Shown here: piece after piece, positions 1-7,430 of the stretch | How positions within the stretch are numbered: the stretch's first letter is position 1 | How the letters are laid out: each line of letters opens with the position of its first letter | Assembly: GCA_963739645.1 (NCBI GenBank) | Contig: CAVUBM010000114.1 | Coordinates: 441,212 to 505,211, forward strand | Origin: JASHPR01 sp963739645 | GTDB taxonomy: Bacteria; Actinomycetota; Actinomycetes; Streptosporangiales; Streptosporangiaceae | Direction of reading: 5' to 3' | DNA length: 64,000 nucleotides | The notes under the pieces: generated by a model | The model's input: only the letters and a program-made list of their open reading frames with translations | What the model was told of the DNA's origin: nothing | Databases searched by the model: none | Program-made: the position numbers and the translations under genes

Positions 1-2
1 GC

Positions 3-164
3 CCGGACGTGCAGCGCGTGATCGCCAGCCCCGAGGTCGCGAACCGCCGGTCGGTCCGGGCGCTGGAGAAGGCCGGGTTCCACCCGGACGGCGAGATCGC
101 CGGCGCTGAACCGGGCCGACCTGAGCTGCGCTGCGTCCTTGACCGCCGCCGCGTCTTCGGCTGA
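3..164 (+). CDS. GNAT-family N-acetyltransferase, C-terminal fragment
   Basis: The reading frame is open from the left edge of the window to a TGA at 162-164, giving the last 53 residues of a protein whose start lies outside. The segment EVANRRSVRALEKAGF followed by a short basic tail is typical of the C-terminal half of RimJ- or AAC(6')-type GNAT acetyltransferases, where the conserved Asn sits in the acetyl-CoA-binding region and the Gly-Phe ends a helix. The substrate cannot be told from this piece. Confidence 0.6.
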   Translation, partial: PDVQRVIASPEVANRRSVRALEKAGFHPDGEIAGAEPGRPELRCVLDRRRVFG

Positions 165-200
165 CGCGCTGTTATAACCAGTGCTTCTTATCAAGAGAAG

Positions 201-223
201 AACTAGCTCTTGGACTTCTAGTT
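201..223. promoter_or_regulatory. Short inverted repeat upstream of the NTF2-like/MFS pair
   Basis: AACTAG at 201-206 is mirrored by CTAGTT at 218-223, in an unusually A+T-rich stretch for this DNA. It lies about 60 bases before the GTG at 282, where a repressor of an exporter operon might bind. Only the repeat is seen; the operator role is a guess. Confidence 0.25.
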
Positions 224-265
224 AGTCGCCCCGAATACTGGAAAGCAGGACTTCCCGGATCCAGA

Positions 266-274
266 AAAGGAGGT
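266..274 (+). promoter_or_regulatory. Strong ribosome binding site
   Basis: AAAGGAGGT is a near-perfect anti-16S match ending seven bases before the GTG at 282. It fixes that start and is notable because many genes in this window have no Shine-Dalgarno sequence at all. Confidence 0.8.
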
Positions 275-281
275 CATTGCC

Positions 282-638
282 GTGCCAGTACGCCAGACAG
301 CGCAACAACCCGAGGACCTGGCCCGGATGTTTGTCGAGCGGGCTCGAGCCAAGGACGCCGAGGGGCTGACCGAACTCTACGAGCCCGATGCCGTCCTGGC
401 CTACCCGCCCGGGCAGCAGACGGTGGGCCGGGACGCGATCCGCAAGGTGATGGAGCAGCTCGTGGCGGCCCCGGTCGAGTTCACGCCGGAGGAGCCGCTG
501 CCGACGGTGCGCTTCGGCGACCTCGCCCTCACCTCAACGCGGCCAGCTGACGGCACCGGCGGCCGGGTCCAGGTCGCGCGCAGGCAGCAGGACGGATCAT
601 GGTTGCGGATCATCGACCGGCCCGAGCTCCCGGGCTAG
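282..638 (+). CDS. SnoaL-like/NTF2-fold small protein
   Basis: This 118-residue protein has the pattern of the SnoaL-like NTF2 fold: an N-terminal helix (EDLARMFVERARAKD), a loop with LTELYEPDAVLAYPPG, and a C-terminal strand rich in charged and aromatic residues (GSWLRIIDRPELPG). Family members are small cone-shaped barrels that act as isomerases, hydratases or ligand binders, or have no known reaction. The GTG start follows a strong ribosome binding site. Its end overlaps the start of the next gene by 40 bases, so the two are probably co-translated and may share a substrate. No catalytic residue can be assigned with confidence. Confidence 0.75.
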   Translation: MPVRQTAQQPEDLARMFVERARAKDAEGLTELYEPDAVLAYPPGQQTVGRDAIRKVMEQLVAAPVEFTPEEPLPTVRFGDLALTSTRPADGTGGRVQVARRQQDGSWLRIIDRPELPG

Positions 639-2101
639 CGGCCGCGGCCACCCGCCCCGCCCCCGGCTCGCGGGCCGGGGGCGGGCCCTGGCCCACCCTG
701 GTGGTGGTGACGGCCGGGCTGTTCCTGGCCGTTCTGTCCACCACGGTGGTCAGCGTCGCGCTGCCGACGATCGGCCGCGAGCTGCACGCCAGCGCCACGG
801 GCCTGGAGTGGACCGTTGACGCGTACGTGCTGGTCTACGCCAGCCTGCTGGTGGCCGGAGGGACGGCCGGTGACCGCCGCGGCCGCAAGGGGATGTTCCT
901 GCTCGGCGTGGCCCTGTTCGGGCTGGGCTCGCTGGCCGCCGGCCTCGCGCCCACGATCGGGCTGCTGCTGGCCGCCCGGGTCCTGCAGGGCATCGGCCCG
1001 GCCCTGCTGATCCCCGGCAGTCTGGCCATCATCCGGGCCACCTTCACCGACGACCGGCAGCGGTCGGCCGCGGTCGGGCTGTGGTCAACCGGGTCGGGGG
1101 TGGCCATAGCCGTCGGCCCGGCGCTCGGCGGTGTGATCGTCGGCACCATGGGCTGGCGGTGGATCTTCTTGCTGAACGTCCCGCTCACGGCCGCGCTGGT
1201 GCTGCTGGCCGCCTGGCTGGTGCCGCGGCTGCCCCGGGCTGCCGCCGGCCATGGACGGCCAGGGCCCGGCCGGTTCGACTGGGCCGGGACCGCGGCATCG
1301 ACCGCCGGGGTCGGCCTGCTGGCGTTCGCGGTCATCGACGGGCAGGACCGCGGCTGGAGCGCGCCGGAGGTGCTGGCGTGCTTCGCCGCCGGCGCCGGTG
1401 TCCTGATCGCGTTCGTGATCACCGAGCACCATCGCGAGCAGCCGCTCATCGACGTGTCGCTGTTCCTGCGCCCGGGTTTCGCCGCGGCGAACCTCGCCGC
1501 GGCGGTCGTGTTCTTCGCCTTCGTCGGCGCGATCGTCTACTTCAGCGCGTATTTCCAGGAGGTGCAGGGCCGCTCCCCCGGCGCGGCGGGCCTCGCCGTC
1601 TGCGCCATCGGCGTCGCCTACGCGCTGGCCGCCGCGTGGTCGGGCCGGCTGGTGGGCCGGTTCGGCGAGCGCTGGCCGCTGCTGGGCGGGCTCACCCTCG
1701 GCGGCCTGGCCACGCTGGCGCTGCTCCGCCTCGAGCCCGGCACCGGCCTGAACGCGATCTGGTGGAACTTCGCGCTGCTCGGCGCCGGCATCGGCCTGTG
1801 CGGCACGCCCATGACCACGCTGGCGCTGTCGGCGGTCGACGTCTCCCGGGCCGGCATGGCCTCCGCGGTGGTTAACACGTTCCGCCAGATCGGGCAGGTG
1901 TTCGGGGTGGCCGTGCTCGGCGCGCTGGTCTACGCCCAGCTGCCGGACGGCGGTGGCGCCGGTCAGCTTGACGCTGCGGACCGCCTGCTGTTCGTGACCG
2001 GTCTGCACCATGCGCTGCTGCTCGCCGGGCTCGCCCTTCTCGCCACCGCGGCCGCGATCGCGCCCGCGCTGCTGCGGGCCCCGGCTCGCCGCCGAAGGTG
2101 A
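599..2101 (+). CDS. MFS multidrug exporter, DHA2 (14-TMS) family
   Basis: The 500-residue protein is a proton-driven efflux permease of the EmrB/QacA type in the cytoplasmic membrane. After a 30-residue polar N-terminus, TM1 begins at WPTLVVVTAGLFLAVLSTTV. The DHA2 motif A appears as GGTAGDRRGRKGMF and motif C-like glycines follow (GSGVAIAVGPALGGVIVG). About 14 hydrophobic segments can be counted. The ATG at 599 lies inside the preceding gene; no other start exists before TM1, so this overlap is probably real. The substrate is unknown. Confidence 0.85.
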   Translation: MVADHRPARAPGLAAAATRPAPGSRAGGGPWPTLVVVTAGLFLAVLSTTVVSVALPTIGRELHASATGLEWTVDAYVLVYASLLVAGGTAGDRRGRKGMFLLGVALFGLGSLAAGLAPTIGLLLAARVLQGIGPALLIPGSLAIIRATFTDDRQRSAAVGLWSTGSGVAIAVGPALGGVIVGTMGWRWIFLLNVPLTAALVLLAAWLVPRLPRAAAGHGRPGPGRFDWAGTAASTAGVGLLAFAVIDGQDRGWSAPEVLACFAAGAGVLIAFVITEHHREQPLIDVSLFLRPGFAAANLAAAVVFFAFVGAIVYFSAYFQEVQGRSPGAAGLAVCAIGVAYALAAAWSGRLVGRFGERWPLLGGLTLGGLATLALLRLEPGTGLNAIWWNFALLGAGIGLCGTPMTTLALSAVDVSRAGMASAVVNTFRQIGQVFGVAVLGALVYAQLPDGGGAGQLDAADRLLFVTGLHHALLLAGLALLATAAAIAPALLRAPARRRR

Positions 2102-2197
2102 CACTCGTCACGTATCGACGTGTATCGGGCCAGGCCCCGGGTTACTGTGTGCATGTTCTAGTGACAATTTTCCTGCAACCGGCGGCGTGGTGACGAA

Positions 2198-2587
2198 ATG
2201 AGCAGCGAGTTACAGCAGGCCCAGTCCAGCATCTACGGCATCATCGGCGGCGAGGCGGCGTTAGCGCCCGTCGTCGATGACTTCTACGACCGGGTCCTGG
2301 CCGACCCAGAGCTCCGGGGATTCTTCGCCGGCGCGAACATGACCAGGCTCAAGGGACGGCAGGTCGAGTTCTTCGCCGCCGCGCTCGGCGGCCCGCAGCC
2401 GTACACCGGGGCGAGCCTGCGCGATGCGCACCGGGGCCGCGGCATCGAGCAGAAGCACTTCGACCTGGTTGCCGGGCACCTCGTCGCCGCGCTCCGGGCG
2501 GCTGACGTGCCCTATGAGATCATTGACCGGATTGTCGGGGCGATCTCCCCCCTGGCCAGCCAGATCGTGTCGGCCGGATCCGGCTGA
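2198..2587 (+). CDS. glbN: Group I truncated haemoglobin (trHbN)
   Basis: This 129-residue protein matches trHbN of Mycobacterium, which binds haem and converts nitric oxide to nitrate with bound oxygen. Landmarks sit at the expected spacing: Tyr30 (B10, in DDFYDRV), Leu51-Lys52 and Gln55 (E7-E11, in RLKGRQVEF), and proximal His78 (F8, in DAHRGRGI). The length is normal for the group. The start is the ATG at 2198 after a weak ribosome site. It stands between an exporter and an amine oxidase with no obvious functional link. Confidence 0.9.
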   Translation: MSSELQQAQSSIYGIIGGEAALAPVVDDFYDRVLADPELRGFFAGANMTRLKGRQVEFFAAALGGPQPYTGASLRDAHRGRGIEQKHFDLVAGHLVAALRAADVPYEIIDRIVGAISPLASQIVSAGSG

Positions 2588-2669
2588 GCGCCGCCCGGCC
2601 CCGGGCGGCGGCGCAGGCGGCGACCGCACCGCCGAGCCGCGGCGATGCCGCGCGAAAGAGGGTGCCGCC

Positions 2670-4043
2670 ATGCCCGGGTCTGTGGATGTGGTCGTCGTCG
2701 GTGCCGGGCTGGCGGGGCTGGTCACGGCCCGGGACCTAACGGCCGCCGGGCTGGGCGTGACGGTACTCGAAGCCAGGGACCGGGTCGGCGGCCGGCTGCT
2801 CAACGCGGCGCTGCCCGGCGCCGGCGGCGAGATCGCGGAGGCCGGCGGCCAGTGGGTCGGGCCCGGCCAGGACCTTGTCCTCGGGCTGATCCGCGAGCTC
2901 GGCCTGGACACGTTCCCGACCTACGACGCCGGTGACAAGATCGCTGAGCTGCGCGGCGCCAGAACGCGCTACTCCGGCCGCATCCCGCGGCTGAACCCGG
3001 CCGTGCTCGCGGACATCGCCCAGGGCCAGCTGCGGATGGACCGGGCGGCCCGGCGGGTTCCGCTGGACGCACCGTGGAGTGCCCCCAACGCGTGGCGCCT
3101 GGACGGCCAGACGTTCGCCACCTGGCTGCGCCGCCGGCTGGGCACCGCGAGCGGGCTGGCGTTCACCCGCCTGGTGACCGAGGCCGTGTGGTGCGCTGAG
3201 CCCGAGGACATGTCGGCGCTGTGGGCCCTGTTCTACCTCCACTCCGGCGGCGGGGTCGACTCGCTGATCAACACCAGCGGCGGGGCCCAGCAGGACCGCA
3301 TCGTCGGCGGATCGCAGCGGATCGCGCTGGAGCTCGCGGCCAGGCTCGGCGACCTGGTGGTGACCGGCGCGCCGGCCCGTGAGATCGTCTGGGACAGCAC
3401 CGGGGTGGTGGTCCGGGCGGCCGGCCACCAGATCCGCGCGGGCCGGGCGGTGCTGGCCGTGCCGCCGCCGCTCGCCGCCAGGATCCGGTTCGAGCCCGGT
3501 CTCCCGCCCGAGCGAGACCAGCTCACCCAGCGGATGCCCATGGGCTGGACGATCAAGGTCAACGTCGTCTACGACGAGCCGTTCTGGCGGCCCGACGGCC
3601 TGTCCGGCCAGGCCAACAGCGACGTACGGCCGTTGGGCACGGTCTTCGACAACAGCCCGCCGTCCGGGCGGCCCGGGGTGCTGGTCGGCTTCCTCGAGGC
3701 CCGGCACGCCCAGACCGCGGCCCGGCTCGACGAGCAGCAGCGCCGCGGCCTCGTCCTCGACGACCTGGCCGGCTACTTCGGGCCCCGGGCCAGGGACGCG
3801 ACCGCGTACCTGGAACGCGACTGGGCGGCCGAGGAGTACACGCGGGGCTGCTACGGCTCGTTCGCCACCCCGGGCACGCTGACCCGCTACGGCCGGGCGC
3901 TGCGCACCCCGGTGGGGCCGATCCACTGGGCCGGCACCGAGACCGCCACGCGCTGGGCCGGGTACATGGATGGCGCCGTACAGTCCGGCCAGCGGGCCGC
4001 CCGCGAGGTCACCGCCGCCCTGGCCGCCGCTCCGGCACCCTGA
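2670..4043 (+). CDS. Flavin-dependent monoamine oxidase family protein
   Basis: The 457-residue protein begins with a dinucleotide-binding motif (VVGAGLAGL, residues 10-17) and ERDRVGG-like residues that hold FAD. It ends with the FAD-covering segment GTETATRWAGYMDGAVQSG that is diagnostic of the amine oxidase family. Members oxidise primary amines or amino acids to aldehydes, releasing ammonia and peroxide. The frame is open further upstream, but the ATG at 2670 has GAGGGTG before it and gives the family's normal N-terminus. No Cys for covalent FAD attachment is evident near the C-terminus, as in most bacterial members. The substrate is not determined. Confidence 0.85.
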   Translation: MPGSVDVVVVGAGLAGLVTARDLTAAGLGVTVLEARDRVGGRLLNAALPGAGGEIAEAGGQWVGPGQDLVLGLIRELGLDTFPTYDAGDKIAELRGARTRYSGRIPRLNPAVLADIAQGQLRMDRAARRVPLDAPWSAPNAWRLDGQTFATWLRRRLGTASGLAFTRLVTEAVWCAEPEDMSALWALFYLHSGGGVDSLINTSGGAQQDRIVGGSQRIALELAARLGDLVVTGAPAREIVWDSTGVVVRAAGHQIRAGRAVLAVPPPLAARIRFEPGLPPERDQLTQRMPMGWTIKVNVVYDEPFWRPDGLSGQANSDVRPLGTVFDNSPPSGRPGVLVGFLEARHAQTAARLDEQQRRGLVLDDLAGYFGPRARDATAYLERDWAAEEYTRGCYGSFATPGTLTRYGRALRTPVGPIHWAGTETATRWAGYMDGAVQSGQRAAREVTAALAAAPAP

Positions 4044-4475
4044 TCAGCCGGTGGTGCGGCTCCGGCCGCGGAACTCGGCGATGACCTCGTGGCCGCGGCG
4101 GACGGTCACGTCGTAGACGCCGCTGCGGCCGTACCTGACCCGCTCCTGGGCGGTGGCCACGAGCACGTCGCCCTCCCGGGCCGGGGCCACGAACGTGATG
4201 TCGGCCGCGGCGGCCACGGTGACCGGCCCGTGGCTGTTGCACGCGCAGGCGAACGCGGTGTCGGCCAGCAGAAACACGACGCCGCCGTGCGCGCTCCGGT
4301 ACCCGTTGAGCATGGCCGGGCCGACGGTCATCCGCACCACGGCCGTGCCGCCACCGACGCTGAGCAGCTCCACCCCGAGGCCGTGCGCCGCCGTGTCAGC
4401 CGCGAACATCGCCGCTGCCGGGCCGTCCGGAGGCGGCGGGTCCGGCTGCGCGTGCTGCCCGCTCCCGGTGGTCAT
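4044..4475 (-). CDS. PaaI-family hotdog thioesterase
   Basis: The 143-residue protein has the hotdog-fold pattern of PaaI thioesterases: NGYRSAHGGVVFLLADTAFACACNS contains the HGG loop and the catalytic Asp on the long helix, and DITFVAPAREGDVL follows. PaaI removes CoA from dead-end hydroxyphenylacetyl-CoA esters. No other phenylacetate genes are nearby, so the true thioester is open. The ATG at 4475 was chosen because a longer frame would run across the divergent neighbour's start at 4521. Confidence 0.8.
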   Translation of the reverse strand: MTTGSGQHAQPDPPPPDGPAAAMFAADTAAHGLGVELLSVGGGTAVVRMTVGPAMLNGYRSAHGGVVFLLADTAFACACNSHGPVTVAAAADITFVAPAREGDVLVATAQERVRYGRSGVYDVTVRRGHEVIAEFRGRSRTTG

Positions 4476-4507
4476 GCCCCCATCCTGCCGGTCCGGGCCG
4501 GTTCCAG

Positions 4508-4513
4508 TACGGT
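4508..4513 (+). promoter_or_regulatory. Candidate -10 box for a leaderless iminopeptidase mRNA
   Basis: TACGGT lies seven bases before the ATG at 4521, within the 45-base divergent gap. No Shine-Dalgarno sequence precedes that ATG, so transcription probably starts at or next to it. Confidence 0.45.
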
Positions 4514-4520
4514 GCGGTTC

Positions 4521-5804
4521 ATGATCTCGTACCGGCAGCCAGGAACGATCCTCACCGACCGCACGTTCACCGTCCCGCTCGATCACGCCCAGCCGGGCGG
4601 TGAGCAGATCCAGATCTTCGCACGGGAGGTGGTCGGCGCCGACAAAGCCTCGGCCGACCTGCCGTGGCTGGTGTTCTTCCAGGGCGGGCCCGGGTTCGGG
4701 TCACCGCGGCCGGCCGGGCGGGAGGCCTGGCTGGACCGGGCGCTGGACGACTACCGGGTGCTGCTGCTCGACCAGCGCGGCACCGCCAGTTCCTCCCCGG
4801 TCAACCGGCGCACCCTGGCTGGGCTCGGCTCCGCCCAGGCTCAGGCCGACTACATCGCGCTGTTCCGGGCCGACTCGATCGTCGCCGACGCCGAGGTGAT
4901 CCGCCAGGAGGTCACCGGCGGGCAGCCGTGGAGCATCCTGGGCCAGAGCTTCGGCGGCTTCTGTGCGGCCTGCTACCTGTCCCAGGCCCCCGAGGGCGTC
5001 CGTGAGGCGTTCATCACCGGCGGCCTGCCCGGCCTGGACGTCACGGCCGACGATGTGTACCGGGCGACGTACCCGAAGGTGGCGCGGAAGAACGCGGAGC
5101 ACTACCAGCGGTACCCGATGGATGTGCCGCGGGCCAAGGACATCGCCCGGCGCCTGGCGGCCGGCGACGTGCGGCTGCCCAACGGCGCGCCGCTGACCGT
5201 CGAGGCGTTCCAGACGTTCGGCCAGCTGCTGGGCGCCAGCACCGGCAGCCACACGCTGCACTACCTGCTGGAGGAGCCGTTCGCGGGCGGCGACCTGTCC
5301 GACGACTTCCTGCACCGGGTCGGATCCCAGATGTCGTTCTCGGCCGGGCCGCTGTACGCACTGGTGCACGAGGCGTGCTACGGCCAAGGCGGCGCGACCA
5401 ACTGGGCGGCGCAGCGGGTCAGGGCCGAGTTCCCGGAGTTCGACGCCGCGGCCGCGCTGGACAGCGACGAGCCGCTGCTGTTCACCGGCGAGATGATCTA
5501 CCCCTGGATGTTCGAGAACGACCCGGTGCTCGCGCCGCTCGCCGAGGCTGGGGAGATCCTGGCCCAGCGGGACTCCTGGCCGCGGCTGTACGACGCCGAG
5601 CGGCTGCGGGCCAACGAGGTGCCCGCCGCGGCGGCCGTCTACTTCGACGACATGTACGTGCCGGTGGAATTCTCGGTGCCGACGGCCCGCACCATCCGGG
5701 GCCTGCGGCCCTGGGTCACCAACGAGTACGAGCATGACGGGCTGCGGGTCAGCGGCGGAAAGGTGCTGGACCGCCTGATCGCGATGGTCCGCGGCAACGC
5801 GTGA
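4521..5804 (+). CDS. pip: Proline iminopeptidase-like alpha/beta hydrolase (peptidase family S33)
   Basis: The 427-residue cytoplasmic enzyme should release N-terminal proline from peptides. The oxyanion-hole motif appears as FFQGGPGFG (residues 52-60), DQRGTASSSPV follows, and the nucleophile is Ser143 in GQSFGGFC. The large cap insertion after residue 160 and the C-terminal DDMYVPVEFS, with a later Asp and His, fit clan SC family S33. The size matches Streptomyces-type prolyl aminopeptidases of about 430 residues. The ATG at 4521 is preceded by a -10 box and no ribosome site, so it is probably leaderless. It is divergent from the thioesterase. Confidence 0.85.
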   Translation: MISYRQPGTILTDRTFTVPLDHAQPGGEQIQIFAREVVGADKASADLPWLVFFQGGPGFGSPRPAGREAWLDRALDDYRVLLLDQRGTASSSPVNRRTLAGLGSAQAQADYIALFRADSIVADAEVIRQEVTGGQPWSILGQSFGGFCAACYLSQAPEGVREAFITGGLPGLDVTADDVYRATYPKVARKNAEHYQRYPMDVPRAKDIARRLAAGDVRLPNGAPLTVEAFQTFGQLLGASTGSHTLHYLLEEPFAGGDLSDDFLHRVGSQMSFSAGPLYALVHEACYGQGGATNWAAQRVRAEFPEFDAAAALDSDEPLLFTGEMIYPWMFENDPVLAPLAEAGEILAQRDSWPRLYDAERLRANEVPAAAAVYFDDMYVPVEFSVPTARTIRGLRPWVTNEYEHDGLRVSGGKVLDRLIAMVRGNA

Positions 5805-5811
5805 TCACGAG

Positions 5812-5858
5812 TCAGCGGGGGCACTTTCCTGTCGTCTTCGAAAAGTGCCCCTCGCTGA
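5812..5858. terminator. Bidirectional stem-loop terminator
   Basis: The arm TCAGCGGGGGCACTTT (5812-5827) pairs with AAAAGTGCCCCTCGCTGA (5841-5858) with one bulged base and a 13-base loop. It lies between the converging ends of the iminopeptidase and EF-Tu genes, and T or A runs flank the stem inner ends. Confidence 0.8.
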
Positions 5859-5877
5859 TCTCTGGCCCAGGGACCGG

Positions 5878-7056
5878 CTAGTCCAGCACGGCGGTCACCG
5901 TGCCGGCGCCGACCGTTTTGCCGCCCTCGCGGATCGCAAAGCCCAGCCCGGCGTCCAGCGCCACCGGCCGGCCCAGCGTCACGGTCAGGTCCACGGTGTC
6001 ACCCGGGGCCGCGGTGCCGGGCGCGCCCAGGTCGACCTCGCCGCCCACGCTGGTGGTACGGACGAAGAACTGCGGCCGGTAGCCGGTGCTGACCGGCGTG
6101 TGCCGGCCGCCCTCCCCGGCGCTCAGCAGGTGCACCGTGGCGGCGAATCTGGTGTGCGCGGCCAGGCTGCCCGGGCTGGCCACGACCTGGCCGCGGCGGA
6201 CCTGGTTCCGGCGCACGCCGCGTAGCAGCAGCGCCGCGCTGTCGCCGGCCTCGCCGCGCTCCATCGGCTGGCCGAACGTCTCGACCCCGGTGACCACGGC
6301 GGTGAGCCCGCGGCCGAGCCCGACGGCCTCGACGGTGTCGCCGACCCGGACGGTGCCGCGCTCCACGGCCCCGGTCACCACCGTGCCGCGGCCGCTGATC
6401 GTCAGCACGTTCTCGACCGGCATCAGGAACGGGGCGTCGGTGTACCGGGCGGGCACGGGCACGTGCAAGTCCACCGCGTCCAGCAGCGCGCCGACGGCGG
6501 CGGTCCAGCCGGCGTCCCCCGCGAGCGCCCGCAGCGCCGACACCCGGATCACGGGCGCGGTGTCCCCGGGGTAGCCGCAGCCGGACAGCAGCTCCCGCAC
6601 CTCCAGCTCGACCAGGTCGGCGAGCTCCGGGTCCGCGGCATCGGCCTTGTTGAGCGCCACGACCATGTGCCCGACCCCGACCTGGCGGGCGAGCAGGACG
6701 TGCTCGCGGGTCTGCGGCATCACGCCGTCGAGCGCGGACACCACGAGGATCGCGCCGTCGATCTGGGCCGCGCCGGTGATCATGTTCTTCACGTAGTCCG
6801 CGTGGCCCGGCATGTCCACGTGCGCGTAGTGCCGCGTGGCCGTCTCGTACTCGACGTGCGTGATGTTGATGGTGATGCCGCGCACGACCTCCTCGGGCGC
6901 GCGGTCGATCCGTTCGAACGGCACGTACGCGGCCGTCCCCCGGCCGGCGAGGAACTTGGTGATCGCGGCCGTCAGGGTGGTCTTGCCGTGGTCGACGTGC
7001 CCCATCGTGCCGATGTTGAGGTGGGGCTTGGTGCGCGTAAAGGTCTGCTTGGGCAT
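5878..7056 (-). CDS. tuf: Elongation factor Tu, divergent second copy
   Basis: The 392-residue GTPase carries aminoacyl-tRNA to the ribosome. It has G1 GHVDHGKT (residues 19-26), the switch I segment RGITIN, G3 DMPGHAD (81-87) and G4 NKAD (136-139), then domains II and III ending in IREGGKTVGAGTV. In nearly all EF-Tu proteins G3 is DCPGHAD and G4 is NKCD; here the two cysteines are Met and Ala. The gene stands alone, away from any rpsL-rpsG-fusA operon, like the tuf2/tuf3 paralogues of some actinomycetes. ATG 7056 follows a strong site (GGAGGAAGG). It could be a stress- or antibiotic-related isoform; that is inference. Confidence 0.88.
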   Translation of the reverse strand: MPKQTFTRTKPHLNIGTMGHVDHGKTTLTAAITKFLAGRGTAAYVPFERIDRAPEEVVRGITINITHVEYETATRHYAHVDMPGHADYVKNMITGAAQIDGAILVVSALDGVMPQTREHVLLARQVGVGHMVVALNKADAADPELADLVELEVRELLSGCGYPGDTAPVIRVSALRALAGDAGWTAAVGALLDAVDLHVPVPARYTDAPFLMPVENVLTISGRGTVVTGAVERGTVRVGDTVEAVGLGRGLTAVVTGVETFGQPMERGEAGDSAALLLRGVRRNQVRRGQVVASPGSLAAHTRFAATVHLLSAGEGGRHTPVSTGYRPQFFVRTTSVGGEVDLGAPGTAAPGDTVDLTVTLGRPVALDAGLGFAIREGGKTVGAGTVTAVLD

Positions 7057-7108
7057 GTTCCTTCCTCCGGTGCGTCGCAACAGGCTGGTGAGACCCGCAG
7101 GCCGAGCC

Positions 7109-7174
7109 GACCCTTCCCCGCGAGGCCTCCCGGCCGCCCGTGGTCGGGCTGGGCCGGCGGGCCGGGGAAGGGTC
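7109..7174 (-). terminator. Long stem-loop upstream of EF-Tu
   Basis: GACCCTTCCCCG at 7109-7120 is repeated exactly in inverted form as CGGGGAAGGGTC at 7163-7174, and the 42 bases between can fold further (CGGCCGCCCG against CGGGCTGGGCCG). It lies about 50 bases before the EF-Tu start in the leader direction. It could be a terminator for an unseen leftward transcript or a leader element that controls EF-Tu synthesis. There is no T-run. Confidence 0.5.
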
Positions 7175-7390
7175 AGCGTCGCTCGCCGCCGAGGGGCTTG
7201 GCCGCGGTCGCGCGCATCAGGGCAGCCGCTGTCCCGCCCGCGACCGCGGGCGCAACGAAAGCGGCGTGCCGGAACATACCGTCAATGATCGGGTCGGAGG
7301 CTGCGGCAGGCCACTGGTTTTCCGCGCCGCAGCCGGTCAGGACCCAGATTTGTCCATCGCACCGACCCGGCGCCCGCCATCTCGATAGGT

Positions 7391-7423
7391 AGTTGCGGTC
7401 AAGCAACTGCTTCGCGATAGACT
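7391..7423 (+). promoter_or_regulatory. Promoter with overlapping inverted repeat for the MFS gene
   Basis: AGTTGC (7391-7396) and GCAACT (7403-7408) form a perfect 6-base inverted repeat with a 6-base gap. It covers the -35 region upstream of TAGACT (7418-7423). The GTG start follows seven bases after the -10 box, implying a leaderless mRNA under local control. Confidence 0.5.
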
Positions 7424-7430
7424 CAATCGA

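Larger units (their letters stand above)
7057..7430. other. Intergenic region between EF-Tu and the next MFS gene
   Basis: No convincing gene is seen here. A leftward frame of 77 codons (7173-7406) has no ribosome site or recognisable content. The region holds the EF-Tu ribosome site (about 7060-7070), a long stem-loop at 7109-7174, and the promoter and inverted repeat of the rightward MFS gene near 7391-7423. Confidence 0.5.

Noticed and set aside
1085..2104. Long leftward frame under the first MFS gene
   Set aside because: Shadow of the real gene on the opposite strand; Arg/Gly/Gln-rich with no family features. The same holds for many long antisense frames in this G+C-rich DNA.
4476..4586. 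Longer N-terminus for the PaaI-type thioesterase
   Set aside because: It would cross the divergent iminopeptidase start and promoter and is not like the family.
7173..7406. 77-codon leftward frame between EF-Tu and the MFS gene
   Set aside because: No ribosome site, no recognisable content, and its stop lies in the arm of the long inverted repeat.
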